A stretch of 64,000 nucleotides of DNA from Flavobacteriaceae bacterium R38. Its GTDB lineage: Bacteria > Bacteroidota > Bacteroidia > Flavobacteriales > Flavobacteriaceae. Position numbers and translations under genes: made by a program. A model generated the notes under the pieces. It had not been told where the DNA came from. It did no database searches and saw nothing but the letters and a program-made list of their open reading frames with translations. The stretch's first letter is position 1. Every line of letters starts with the position of its first letter. This document shows, in pieces, positions 41,295 through 49,936 of this stretch. The stretch lies in NCBI GenBank assembly GCA_009901575.1, contig WXYP01000001.1:186001-250000 (forward strand), in the 5' to 3' direction.

Positions 41295-42404
41295 ATGAAA
41301 ACGATAAGTATATTTATACTAACAGCTTTTTTAGTTATTTTCAATCTTAAAGCACAAGACTACAATAAACAATTTGACGCATTTCAAAAAGCTGTTCAGG
41401 CAAAAAATAGTCAGGCATTACAACCATTTATAAGTACTGAAATGTCAATTCCATCTCTTCTCACAAAAGAGCAATTGAGACCAGAACTCTTAGAACAAAT
41501 TTTTGCAGATGTATTTAAAAGAATTGACAAGGTTATTTTAAAAGAATACAATGCAAATGAAATTGTTGTTTTCTATGATTTTAAAGATGAAAAAACAAAA
41601 GATAGGTCTTCTTCTATTATTTTAGATCCTAAAGGAAAAATAAAAGAGATCAAAATCATAGCCGAGCTGATTAAAGAAGAACGGGAAAAAACAGCAAGTA
41701 AGGATGCTGAGCAGCCTATAGCCGATGAATTCACAAAAAAATATCCTGCAAAGAAAGTTGAATTTAAGACTCCGGATGATAGAGTAATTGTAGGTAATTT
41801 ATACGATATAGGAATAAATAAACCCGTGATATTATTAGGTCATCAGGCAGGCTCCAATAAGTATGAATATGCTGATATCGCCCCTAAACTAAATGAAATG
41901 GGATATAACGCTTTGGCAATAGATCTAAGCGGAGGAGGAAAATTTGCAGCTCATGATAATGAAACACTAGGCAGAGGGACAGATGTAGGAAATGATAGAG
42001 GGTTGATTCAAAGAAGAACAGGGCAAGAGATAAACGTAGCTGTTGACTATTTATTCAAAAAATACAATCAAAAGGTAATCATTTGGGGAAGTTCCTTATC
42101 TGCTAATTTTGCCATTCTCGTAGCTTCTAGAAATGAGAATACAAAAGCAGTCATAAGCTTTAGTGGTTTGGCCAGTCAATTATCCAGGGTAATACCTCAA
42201 ATAAAAGAACCGATCTTCATGACCTCTTCTTTAGAAGAAGTGCCTAGAGTAAATCAACTCTTAAAGGATAACTCAAAAGAGAACGTCACACACTTTATTC
42301 CTAAAGGTGAAGGAGACCATGGTTCCAGGGTCTTGTGGAATGGACAACCCTATGCAGAAGAATATTGGGTAGCAGTAAAAGCTTTTTTGAATAAACTAAA
42401 ATAA
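41295..42404 (+). CDS. secreted alpha/beta hydrolase with N-terminal DUF3887-like domain
   Basis: A 369 aa protein with a signal peptide (1-20, IFNLKAQ). Residues about 22-120 form a small cystatin/NTF2-like unit (FQKAVQAKNSQALQPFIS, then DRSSSIILDPKGKIKEIKI). Residues 150-369 are an alpha/beta hydrolase core with LLGHQAGSNKYEY as oxyanion region, WGSSLSAN as nucleophile elbow and GDHGS with the likely catalytic His. The nucleophile is Ser in GSSLSA. It is the first gene of a plus-strand run of membrane proteins and divergent from the LytS/LytT pair, which may regulate it. The substrate is unknown. Confidence 0.8.
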   Translation: MKTISIFILTAFLVIFNLKAQDYNKQFDAFQKAVQAKNSQALQPFISTEMSIPSLLTKEQLRPELLEQIFADVFKRIDKVILKEYNANEIVVFYDFKDEKTKDRSSSIILDPKGKIKEIKIIAELIKEEREKTASKDAEQPIADEFTKKYPAKKVEFKTPDDRVIVGNLYDIGINKPVILLGHQAGSNKYEYADIAPKLNEMGYNALAIDLSGGGKFAAHDNETLGRGTDVGNDRGLIQRRTGQEINVAVDYLFKKYNQKVIIWGSSLSANFAILVASRNENTKAVISFSGLASQLSRVIPQIKEPIFMTSSLEEVPRVNQLLKDNSKENVTHFIPKGEGDHGSRVLWNGQPYAEEYWVAVKAFLNKLK

Positions 42405-42410
42405 CCATCG

Positions 42411-42959
42411 ATGATTCTGAGAATGAATGCCTTCAAATTTACATTGAAATGGGCAGTTATTAGCGGAGCTGTTTTGATTGTACATCGAATCGCCCTTCTG
42501 GTATTAGAAATGGATAAAGCACGTGAGGTTCTTGTTCAACAAATATTATTGTTTCTTATAAGTATTGTAGTCACAAGTATCATTGCAATTTATAGATATA
42601 AGAAAGCGAATAACTCTTCTTTGACATTAAAAAAAGCACTTCAAATAGGGTTTTTAATTACTATTATAACTACTGTTTTAATTACGATATATGATGCTGT
42701 TTTTTTGATAATCATAGAGCCTGATTATTATCAATCCTATTACGAATTAAATTGGGATGCCGAACTTGAACATTACATTTCCCTGAACCCGGAAGAACGT
42801 ACAGAAGAAACTTTTCAAGCTTTTGTTAAAGAAAGAAATATAGATCACTTTAAAAGAGTCGCTCCGGCACTTTTACTATATGGTACTATCTCAAATTTGA
42901 TTATTTCTCTAATTGCCGGATTAATTATGAGAACCAAACAACATAAAATTAAAAATTAA
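42411..42959 (+). CDS. DUF4199 family membrane protein (copy 1)
   Basis: A 182 aa protein with four predicted helices (about 13-32, 40-60, 76-100, 150-170). The pattern FKFTLKWAVISGAVLIV at the start, RYKKANNSSLTLKKALQIGFLIT in the middle and a long acidic periplasmic loop (YYELNWDAELEHYIS) matches DUF4199. It is 6 bp after the hydrolase gene and 1 bp before a second DUF4199 gene. The function of the family is not known. Confidence 0.8.
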   Translation: MILRMNAFKFTLKWAVISGAVLIVHRIALLVLEMDKAREVLVQQILLFLISIVVTSIIAIYRYKKANNSSLTLKKALQIGFLITIITTVLITIYDAVFLIIIEPDYYQSYYELNWDAELEHYISLNPEERTEETFQAFVKERNIDHFKRVAPALLLYGTISNLIISLIAGLIMRTKQHKIKN

Positions 42960-42960
42960 T

Positions 42961-43518
42961 ATGGATTTAGAAAGACTATCATTGTCCAGATTTGCATTAA
43001 AATATGGACTCATCCTGGCTGCCATTCCCACGATTTATAATATCATACTAATCATAATGGGATTGCATTTGGATTATAATTACTACGGAGATGGTTTAGG
43101 TGAGTCGTATGCCACAGCAAGAGCATACCTTCTACCAATTGTACTCTTTATCTCGATATACCACTATAAAAAGATTTCTACACCGCCTTTAACATTAAAA
43201 AGAATCATTAGACTTGGGCTTTGGGTTTTTGTTGCGAGCTCTGCCTTAATCATCGTTTACAATCTAATTTTCAGATTTATCATAGAACCGGATTTCAGCA
43301 CTAAATTCTATGAGATTAACAGGGAACAGATTTATAATATTTTGTTGGAAGGACATCAGGAAATAGGAAGAGACTATACTGAAGCAGATATGGATAGCCA
43401 TATAGTGACCAATGGAAGTGTATGGAATATGCTCTTTGCAAATCTTGTTCTCAACTTCGTTTTTACTTTATTTTTCTCTGTAGTGTTCGGACTCGTAATG
43501 AGAAAAAAAGATAAATGA
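42961..43518 (+). CDS. DUF4199 family membrane protein (copy 2)
   Basis: A 185 aa paralogue of the preceding gene, with the same plan: FALKYGLILAAIPTIYNII, YHYKKISTPPLTLKRIIRLGLWVF, a periplasmic acidic loop (FYEINREQIYNILLEG) and a last helix. Tandem duplication with divergence is the simplest reading. It overlaps the next gene by 4 bp. The function is unknown. Confidence 0.8.
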   Translation: MDLERLSLSRFALKYGLILAAIPTIYNIILIIMGLHLDYNYYGDGLGESYATARAYLLPIVLFISIYHYKKISTPPLTLKRIIRLGLWVFVASSALIIVYNLIFRFIIEPDFSTKFYEINREQIYNILLEGHQEIGRDYTEADMDSHIVTNGSVWNMLFANLVLNFVFTLFFSVVFGLVMRKKDK

Positions 43519-44063
43519 AAAGAACCTTAGAAGAACAACGTATAGAATTTTCTAATCGAAAATTCCTTGCTACTCCATTAGCCGGATTAATCGTTTGGTT
43601 GATAATCGGATTAATTGGAGTTTTTTTCTCAGAGTTGATTACTGTTTGGGTAACTTTTATAGGAACTGGAAGTATCGTATATCTAGGATTGTTTATCTCA
43701 AAATTCACCGGTGAAAATTACCTTGATAAAAAGAAACCTAAGAACGAATTTGATTCGCTATTCCTTTTTGTGATTGGACAATCCGTTTTGGTATATGCTA
43801 TAGCAATTCCATTTTTCCAGATTGATCATACATCTCTACCATTATCTGTGGGTGTTTTGACAGGGTTAATGTGGATTCCGTTTTCATGGATTATAAATCA
43901 TTGGATTGAAATTTTTCATATGCTAACAAGAACCATTTTGATTGTATTTCTATGGTACTTGCTTCCTGAGTATAGATTCATCACAATACCTTTTAGTATA
44001 GTGTTAATTTATATCATTACCCTAATAGTATTGAAAAAAGAAACAAACCGGGTAAAGCTATAA
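43515..44063 (+). CDS. membrane protein, possibly DUF7010 family
   Basis: A 182 aa protein with five to six helices (about 20-40, 46-62, 82-102, 108-125, 138-155, 158-175). It begins MKRTLEEQRIEFSNRKFLATPLAG and ends in a short basic tail. The overall pattern recalls DUF7010 membrane proteins; this is a weak identification. The ATGA overlap with the second DUF4199 gene places it in the same operon. Confidence 0.6.
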   Translation: MKRTLEEQRIEFSNRKFLATPLAGLIVWLIIGLIGVFFSELITVWVTFIGTGSIVYLGLFISKFTGENYLDKKKPKNEFDSLFLFVIGQSVLVYAIAIPFFQIDHTSLPLSVGVLTGLMWIPFSWIINHWIEIFHMLTRTILIVFLWYLLPEYRFITIPFSIVLIYIITLIVLKKETNRVKL

Positions 44064-44158
44064 AAATAAAACCTTGAATAAGATGACTTAAAGTAAAAAG
44101 GTGTAACAAAAAGATTTTTTGATAATCTATAACCATGTAAACAACCATTACCAATATC

Positions 44159-45190
44159 ATGAAAAAATATACAGTATTAATTTTCATATTAACCTCTTTT
44201 GTTTCATGTTCTTCAAGAGGAGTTGACGCTAATTTTCAAATAGGACAAAAATCAATAACATATGTTGACAAATCCAGAGATCGCCCTTTAATTACAGAAA
44301 TATGGTACCCGACTTTGGATACTTTAAAAGAAAATAATACTTCAGAGAAACAGAGAGAGCCTTTTGTCAGTATTGAAACAATTCCTGATGCGAGCATGCC
44401 AAATCAAAAATTTCCACTTTTAATGGTGTCACATGGTACCGGAGGAAATCGGTTTTCGCTAACCTGGTTTGTTGAAAAGATGGTTAAGGAAGGTTATATT
44501 GTAATAACTGTAGATCACTACGGAAACTCTTCTTTCAATAAAATTCCGAGGGAATTTTTAAAATGGTGGGAAAGAGCTATTGATATTCAATTTCTCCTTA
44601 CCCAGGTTATTAATGATTCAAAAATAGGGGCTAAAATTGATATTTCAAGGATTGGAGGTGTTGGATTTTCATTAGGAGGATACACAAATATAGCTCTGGC
44701 AGGCGGACATGTAGACAGGTATAGTGATACGGCATCAGATTCAGGACTACCTCCGGAATTTCCTGAAACTGATGAAGTTATTAATTTTAGTACCGATAGT
44801 TTAATCATAGCATCTTATAACAAATATAAAGACCGGGTTAAAGACGAAAGAATAAAGGCATTTTTTACGATGGCTCCGGCGGTAGGTTTCGGATTTTATT
44901 CTAATGAGCAAACTAAAGAGATTACAGCTCCTGTTTTTATAGTAGCAGGAAAAGGAGATCAGAACACACCAATTCAAAATAATGCACAAAATTACCATCA
45001 ATTAATAACAACCAGTGAACTGCATCTTTTTGATGAAAATGTCGGGCATTACGTTTTTTTAAATGAAGGCACAGAATTTGGGAAGAAAATATTACCGCAA
45101 CTTACGGTAGACCATCCTAATGTAAATAGAAAAGAAATTCATGAGAAGACTTTAGAAATGGCTATTGATTTTTTTAATAAAAATCTATGA
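44159..45190 (+). CDS. lipoprotein alpha/beta hydrolase (dienelactone/PAF-acetylhydrolase-like)
   Basis: A 343 aa lipoprotein (lipobox FVSC, Cys17). After RPLITEIWYPT (typical of the predicted dienelactone hydrolase group) come the oxyanion motif SHGTGGNR (about 91-98), the nucleophile elbow GFSLGGY (about 168-174), an acid in GKGDQNTP and a terminal His in NVGHYVF. The lid region (about 180-220) is variable. It closes the hydrolase/DUF4199 run and is followed by a terminator. The substrate is unknown, though related enzymes cleave short acyl esters. Confidence 0.82.
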   Translation: MKKYTVLIFILTSFVSCSSRGVDANFQIGQKSITYVDKSRDRPLITEIWYPTLDTLKENNTSEKQREPFVSIETIPDASMPNQKFPLLMVSHGTGGNRFSLTWFVEKMVKEGYIVITVDHYGNSSFNKIPREFLKWWERAIDIQFLLTQVINDSKIGAKIDISRIGGVGFSLGGYTNIALAGGHVDRYSDTASDSGLPPEFPETDEVINFSTDSLIIASYNKYKDRVKDERIKAFFTMAPAVGFGFYSNEQTKEITAPVFIVAGKGDQNTPIQNNAQNYHQLITTSELHLFDENVGHYVFLNEGTEFGKKILPQLTVDHPNVNRKEIHEKTLEMAIDFFNKNL

Positions 45191-45217
45191 GTTATAAAGG
45201 AGATTTCTTTTTAGGAT

Positions 45218-45260
45218 AACAAAAAAAGCCTGTTGATTAATGACGACAGGTTTTTTTGTT
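45218..45260 (+). terminator. terminator after the lipoprotein hydrolase gene
   Basis: Hairpin with arms AACAAAAAAA and CCTGT pairing with ACAGG and TTTTTTTGTT (45218-45233 with 45246-45260), one bulged G at 45228, and a 12-nt loop. It starts 28 bp after the hydrolase stop. Confidence 0.8.
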
Positions 45261-45316
45261 TTGTAACTTTTTTATAAACTTAGAGGCATCTATTTTAAAA
45301 TTAAAAAAAAATAAAA

Positions 45317-45763
45317 ATGGTAACAGAAAAATTAGAAGAGCTGGGATATAATTATGAACCGGCGGGTTTAAAAGTATTAGATTTTCATCAGGCAGTCCGG
45401 TCAGGAAATTTAATTTTTACTTCCGGACAAGTCTCGTTATTAGGAGAAACAGGAATCAAAGGAAAAGTTGGGGAAGATGTAGATCTTGAAACGGCATATA
45501 AAGCTGCCGAAATATGTGCTTATAAATGCCTTCAGGCAGTTGGAGCTATAGCCGATGTCAATGATATTGTAAAGGTTGTAAAAGTATTAGGAATGGTAAA
45601 TGTAGGTGCCGGATTTGATAATACTTCTGGTGTTATTAACGGAGCTACCCATTTTTTAAATAAGATATTTGAAAATGGAAGTCATGCTAGATCTGCTGTC
45701 GGAATGGTAATTCCCGGAAACTGGGCAGTCGAAATTGAAATGGTGGTTGAGATGAAATCTTAG
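45317..45763 (+). CDS. RidA family protein (enamine/imine deaminase-like)
   Basis: A 148 aa protein of the YjgF/YER057c/UK114 fold. It belongs to the longer, XRE-less subgroup starting EKLEELGYNYEPAG. Blocks are VRSGNLIFTSGQVSL (about 29-42), NDIVKVVKVLGMVN and HARSAVGMVIPGNWAVEIEM; the arginine in ARSAVG is the residue that binds the substrate carboxylate in active RidA. It likely clears reactive enamines formed by PLP enzymes. It is monocistronic. Confidence 0.9.
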   Translation: MVTEKLEELGYNYEPAGLKVLDFHQAVRSGNLIFTSGQVSLLGETGIKGKVGEDVDLETAYKAAEICAYKCLQAVGAIADVNDIVKVVKVLGMVNVGAGFDNTSGVINGATHFLNKIFENGSHARSAVGMVIPGNWAVEIEMVVEMKS

Positions 45764-45837
45764 AAATAGATTATTTCTGATTAAAATGAAACTTCTTAGA
45801 ATTAAGAAATAAATTAAATACTGTTTTATAATAATAT

Positions 45838-45845
45838 TATTTTTG
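45838..45845 (+). promoter_or_regulatory. candidate -7 element of the RDD gene
   Basis: TATTTTTG, a full TAnnTTTG match 41 bp before the RDD ATG. No TTTG at -33. Confidence 0.4.
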
Positions 45846-45886
45846 AAAACATTTTCCTACTTTTAATTAATTAATTAATAAAAAGT

Positions 45887-46309
45887 ATGAGAGAGGAAGT
45901 ATACGAATCTAACAGAGGATTACGAGCAATAGCAACGATTATCGATTATATTATTATTTGGTCTTTCTTTATTATTTACATCTATGAATTCGGAGAACTT
46001 CAGGAAGACGGATCTTACTCTGCTTCAGGCTTAAAGGGACTAGCCCCTTTTATTTTTTGGTTTTTATATTTACCAATTTCTGAATGGAAGTTTAAAACTA
46101 CCCTTGGGCACTGGACAGTAGGGTTAGAAATTATTTCTGAAAATCAAGATGAATTAACATTATGGAGAACTATAAAAAGAAGAATTGTTGATCCGATAGA
46201 TATTCATTGGTGTTTTGGACTACTCGCATTTATTATTGTTACCAGTACTGACAAAAAACAAAGGCTAGGAGATATTTTAGCAAAAACACTAGTGGTAAAA
46301 AAGAAATAA
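45887..46309 (+). CDS. RDD family membrane protein
   Basis: A 140 aa protein with three helices. It starts with RGLRAIATIIDYIIIWSFF (RDD motif altered to R..A..ID), then FWFLYLPISEW and a C-terminal LGHWTVGLEIISE and RRIVDPIDI with a final QRLGDILAKTLVV. RDD proteins have been tied to sodium/proton antiport or are uncharacterised. It is followed by a short membrane-protein gene 25 bp downstream. Confidence 0.85.
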   Translation: MREEVYESNRGLRAIATIIDYIIIWSFFIIYIYEFGELQEDGSYSASGLKGLAPFIFWFLYLPISEWKFKTTLGHWTVGLEIISENQDELTLWRTIKRRIVDPIDIHWCFGLLAFIIVTSTDKKQRLGDILAKTLVVKKK

Positions 46310-46334
46310 TTTTTTTAGACCTAAACAATCCACA

Positions 46335-46853
46335 TTGATTAAAATAAATAAAAGACAATTAGTTTATCTTATAGGTATTGGAGCCTTTATAATAAGCACA
46401 TTAAATGTATTGACTTATTTAATTAAGATGGGGGTTCGGGATTTTCAAATTTTAATAGGAATAGAACCTTCTTTGAATTTTTGGATTACTGAACTATCAG
46501 TATTATTAATATTTATTATTGCTGAGATTGTTATATTAAAATGGTTTATAAAAAATGATAATTACTCTAAGGAAAATATTAAAAAGATCTTTGTTTTTTG
46601 GATAATTAGTTTTTTAGGTATTGAAATATTACAATTCATTTACCCAATTGTTGCGACCCCGTTTATATTGAAGAATTATGAAGATGTGTACTTTAGCTAT
46701 TTTAACCGTTTGAATTCAAATAGATTGATAACAATTATGGGATCAGTATTTGCTATTTTACGTTATTTTATTTTTGGATTAATACTTTACATAGGACAAA
46801 AATTATTTATAAAGAATAGATATGAATTGTCAGAAATAGGTAAAAAAGAATAA
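46335..46853 (+). CDS. membrane protein of unknown function (TTG start)
   Basis: A 172 aa protein with four predicted helices (about 9-28, 46-66, 78-98, 130-155). The only start near the N-terminus is TTG at 46335; the next Met is at residue 33, after the first helix, so TTG is preferred. The charged tail FIKNRYELSEIGKKE is cytosolic. I do not recognise the family. It lies 25 bp after the RDD gene and is probably co-transcribed. Confidence 0.65.
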   Translation: MIKINKRQLVYLIGIGAFIISTLNVLTYLIKMGVRDFQILIGIEPSLNFWITELSVLLIFIIAEIVILKWFIKNDNYSKENIKKIFVFWIISFLGIEILQFIYPIVATPFILKNYEDVYFSYFNRLNSNRLITIMGSVFAILRYFIFGLILYIGQKLFIKNRYELSEIGKKE

Positions 46854-46914
46854 ATTTCAGCCTCTTAATTACTTATAAAAAATCACCTAATCGATAATAA
46901 AAAAATACGTTACA

Positions 46915-47292
46915 ATGACAAAAAAAGAGATCGCTATTAAGTATATAGAATATCTTGAAAAAGGAAATATTGATGAGGTAATAGCGCTATTCAATGAAAA
47001 TGGAGTTGTCGATTCTCCGGTTTATGGAACTAAGAAAGCCGATGAATTTTACCGTGAACTAGATAACGATACTACAAATTCCAAATTGAGTGTATTGGGG
47101 ATCTTTGAAGAAGAAACTTCAAATAGTTTAGCGCTTTATTTTAAATACGAATGGACTTTAAAAAATAATGAGGAAGTAGCATTTGATGTTGTTGATATTA
47201 TAGAATTTGATCCTCAAAATAAGATTAATAAACTCAAAATTATATATGACACAGTAGTTTCAAGAGAATTAGTCAAGCAGTTAGAGAAATAA
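46915..47292 (+). CDS. SnoaL/NTF2-like protein
   Basis: A 125 aa cytosolic protein of the NTF2-like alpha+beta barrel type. KKEIAIKYIEYLEKGNIDEVIALF (about 3-26) is the opening helix pair and DSPVYGTKKADEFYRELD the following cone entrance; YFKYEWTLKNNEEVAFDVVDIIEFD forms the curved sheet. Such folds serve as isomerases, cyclases or binding proteins, and no catalytic pair can be assigned. A 34-bp palindrome lies just after the stop. Confidence 0.7.
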   Translation: MTKKEIAIKYIEYLEKGNIDEVIALFNENGVVDSPVYGTKKADEFYRELDNDTTNSKLSVLGIFEEETSNSLALYFKYEWTLKNNEEVAFDVVDIIEFDPQNKINKLKIIYDTVVSRELVKQLEK

Positions 47293-47314
47293 AATTAATT
47301 AAAAATATATTTTA

Positions 47315-47348
47315 AACTAAATAATTAGTTATAACTAATTATTTAGTT
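47315..47348. repeat. perfect 34-bp AT-rich palindrome
   Basis: Two 17-base arms without spacer (47315-47331 and 47332-47348); the right arm is the exact reverse complement of the left (half begins AACTAAATAATTAG). It lies 22 bp after the SnoaL-like stop and 29 bp before the next ATG. No GC core or T-run, so not a standard terminator; a regulatory site or cruciform is possible. Confidence 0.75.
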
Positions 47349-47377
47349 ATATTTGATTGTTATTAAAATGTAATATT

Positions 47378-48607
47378 ATGCAATCAAAAAACATTTTTAA
47401 AATAATTCTTGTAAAACTGGTTTTAGTTGGAATTTTAAGCTGCGGTAAAGATGTCAGAAAAATTGAGAAAATAGATTATACAACTGAATATAAATTTAAC
47501 TCAGAAATTGAAAATAAAGTAGCTCTGGATACTACTCCATGGAAATATCAATATTCAGCTTCAGATTATGCAGCAAAAGGGGATTATAAAAACGCATTAA
47601 GACACTGGGATTTAGGGTTTAGAAGAAATCCGATAACATTCTCACAAAAAGAAGTTGACTCTATTAATAATAAATACAGAATTGAATCGGCTGCAGATTA
47701 TATATTAGAAGAGTCAAAATCAAACCAGATAATAATAATTAATGAAGCACATCATAACTCTTTTCATCGGATGTTTTCAAAATCATTGCTTCAAAGATTG
47801 TATGACAATGGCTATAGAAATTTAGGCCTTGAAGCTCTAGGAAATGGAGAACGTTTTGATTCATTACTTTTAAAAAGAAAATACCCTGTTTTAGATACAG
47901 GATATTATATTAAAGACCCTCAGTTTGGAGATTTAATACGAACTGCTTTAGAGATAGGATATAATGTTTTTCCGTATGAACAAACTAAAAATGTAAACAG
48001 GAAATTAAGAGAAATTGAGCAAGCAAAAAACATACAAAAGGTTATTGAAACTAAGCCTGGTGAAAAATTTATAATTCATTGTGGTTTTGACCATGTTTTA
48101 GAAGGGAAGCATAGTTCATGGGAAAAAGCGATGGCAGAAAGGTTAAAAGAGTATACAGGAATAGATCCATTTACAATTAATCAAGTTGTCTACAGTGAGA
48201 AAAGCAAACCGGAATTAAATCATCCATTTTTAAAATCATTAGATATACAAGAGCCATCTATTCTTATAGATGAAAAAAATAAACCTTTTAGTTATAAAAG
48301 AGGAGAAGCCTGGGCAGATATTGCAGTTTTTCATCCTAATACTCAATATGTAAATAAAAGACCAAATTGGTTGTTTGAAAATGAGAATAAGAATGTGGAG
48401 ATAATATTAAATGATATCGATATTACTTTTCCCGTGATGATTTTAGCATATAAAGAAGGGGAAGATGTAAATCAAGCTATACCATTTGATATAACTGAAA
48501 TAAGTAACAAATCTGAAAATGGCTATCTTGGATTAAAGCAAGGGAAATATAAAATCATAGTAACTGATGGAAAGGGTTCTTATAAGTTTAATAAAAAAGT
48601 AAACTAA
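47378..48607 (+). CDS. ChaN/Tiki-like lipoprotein
   Basis: A 409 aa lipoprotein from the ATG at 47378 (lipobox LVGILSC; an earlier TTG at 47357 is less likely). A TPR-like start (YAAKGDYKNALRHWDLGFRRNP, about 65-86) leads into a domain with IIIINEAHHNSFHRMF (about 127-142), NLGLEALG and IIHCGFDHVLEG. The E-AHH start and later HCGFDH resemble the ChaN/EreA/TraB (Tiki) superfamily of metal-dependent hydrolases and haem-binding proteins. The C-terminal 100 residues are a separate beta domain. The substrate is unknown, and the superfamily call is by motif only. Confidence 0.65.
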   Translation: MQSKNIFKIILVKLVLVGILSCGKDVRKIEKIDYTTEYKFNSEIENKVALDTTPWKYQYSASDYAAKGDYKNALRHWDLGFRRNPITFSQKEVDSINNKYRIESAADYILEESKSNQIIIINEAHHNSFHRMFSKSLLQRLYDNGYRNLGLEALGNGERFDSLLLKRKYPVLDTGYYIKDPQFGDLIRTALEIGYNVFPYEQTKNVNRKLREIEQAKNIQKVIETKPGEKFIIHCGFDHVLEGKHSSWEKAMAERLKEYTGIDPFTINQVVYSEKSKPELNHPFLKSLDIQEPSILIDEKNKPFSYKRGEAWADIAVFHPNTQYVNKRPNWLFENENKNVEIILNDIDITFPVMILAYKEGEDVNQAIPFDITEISNKSENGYLGLKQGKYKIIVTDGKGSYKFNKKVN

Positions 48608-48660
48608 TTAGGTATTGAGATTCTCATTTTCAGTAAAAACATAAATACGAGTGTTAACAT

Positions 48661-49242
48661 ATGAAGAAGCTGTTTCTTGTTACGTTCATAATTTTTATCA
48701 AAGTTTGTTTAGGGCAAGCTGATACTTCTAAAGTTAAATTATCTGATTGTGCCCTGGAATTAATTGAACAAAAAGTAACTTATGATCCTAGTTATTTTTC
48801 AATCGATTATCCAAATGGAGATGTACCAGCCGATAAAGGTGTGTGTACAGATGTGATAATAAGAGCATACAGAAAAATTGGAATTGATTTACAAAAGAAA
48901 GTTCATGAAGATATGAAAGCTAACTTTGGTTTATACCCAAAAATATGGGGGTTGAAAACCACAGATAAAAATATTGATCATAGAAGAGTCCCAAACCTGA
49001 TGACCTTTTTTAAGAGAAAAGGTGTAGAAAAAGAGATTACAAAAAATCCGAATGATTATTTACCGGGAGATATTGTCTGTTGGAACTTAGGTGGAGGAAT
49101 AACTCATATAGGGATTGTTGTTGACAAGAAATCTAATGATGGAAAACGAAATTTAATAGTACATAACATAGGAAACGGTCAAGTATTACAAGACTGCCTC
49201 TTTGATTATAGAATTATTGGACATTACAGCTATAAAATTTAA
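48661..49242 (+). CDS. DUF1287 family secreted protein (NlpC/P60-like cysteine hydrolase fold)
   Basis: A 193 aa protein with a signal peptide (1-19, KVCLGQA). DUF1287 marks are TYDPSYFSIDYPNGDVPADKG (about 40-60), VCTDVIIRAYRKIGIDLQ with probable catalytic Cys62, DHRRVPNLMTFFKRKG, and PGDIVCWNLGGGITHIGIV with His149. The Cys/His arrangement points to a papain-like amidase acting on the cell wall; this is inferred from the fold family. It follows the ChaN-like gene by 53 bp. Confidence 0.88.
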   Translation: MKKLFLVTFIIFIKVCLGQADTSKVKLSDCALELIEQKVTYDPSYFSIDYPNGDVPADKGVCTDVIIRAYRKIGIDLQKKVHEDMKANFGLYPKIWGLKTTDKNIDHRRVPNLMTFFKRKGVEKEITKNPNDYLPGDIVCWNLGGGITHIGIVVDKKSNDGKRNLIVHNIGNGQVLQDCLFDYRIIGHYSYKI

Positions 49243-49257
49243 TACAGGTAAAAACTA

Positions 49258-49731
49258 ATGCCAAAAATTGAACTTCAGACAAAAATAAAAGCTGATAAAA
49301 GAATTGTTTTTGACCTTTCCAGGAGTATTGATCTTCATAAGATTTCTACAAAACATACTAATGAGGAAGCAATTGCAGGTAGAACAAGTGGTTTAATTGA
49401 ATTAAATGAGAGTGTTACCTGGAAAGCAAAACATTTTGGTGTTACTCAAAAATTAACTTCTAAGATTATAGAATTTGAAAAACCAAATCATTTCACTGAT
49501 GAAATGGTAGAAGGAGTTTTTAAAAAATTCAGACATGAACATCATTTTTCATCATTTGAAAATGGAACATTAATGATAGATATCTTTGATTATGAATCTC
49601 CTTTTAGAATTTTAGGTCAAATAGCAGATAAACTATTCTTGAAAAAATACATGATAAACCTACTTAACAAACGAAATCTGGTGATAAAGGATTTTACAGA
49701 ATCTGAAAAATGGAAAGAAATCATTGATTAA
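49258..49731 (+). CDS. SRPBCC family protein
   Basis: A 157 aa START/Bet v1-like protein. It begins IELQTKIKADKRIVFDLSRSIDLHKIS, the usual first strand and helix, then VTWKAKHFGVTQKLTSKI, FVEGVFKKFRHEHHFSSFENGT and a long C-terminal helix (about 120-150, LFLKKYMINLLNKRN). These proteins bind hydrophobic ligands in a deep cavity. It is 15 bp after the DUF1287 gene. The ligand is unknown. Confidence 0.88.
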   Translation: MPKIELQTKIKADKRIVFDLSRSIDLHKISTKHTNEEAIAGRTSGLIELNESVTWKAKHFGVTQKLTSKIIEFEKPNHFTDEMVEGVFKKFRHEHHFSSFENGTLMIDIFDYESPFRILGQIADKLFLKKYMINLLNKRNLVIKDFTESEKWKEIID

Positions 49732-49936
49732 AAGCTGATACAATAACACTTTATTGTATTACAAAACTACACTGTTTGATTACCTAATTGCCTTATCACA
49801 TTAAATTCATCTATTCATACACGCTAACAGATAGTTATTTTTATTTTGTAATTTACTATCTGGAAAAATTATTGCGATTGATATAAGAAAACAACCAAAC
49901 AAGTTCATTAATAACCAATAACTAAAAACAACAAAA

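Noticed and set aside
47315-47348. Palindrome read as a Rho-independent terminator
   Set aside because: The stem is nearly all A/T and no T-run follows it; unlike the other eleven hairpins listed it does not fit that class.
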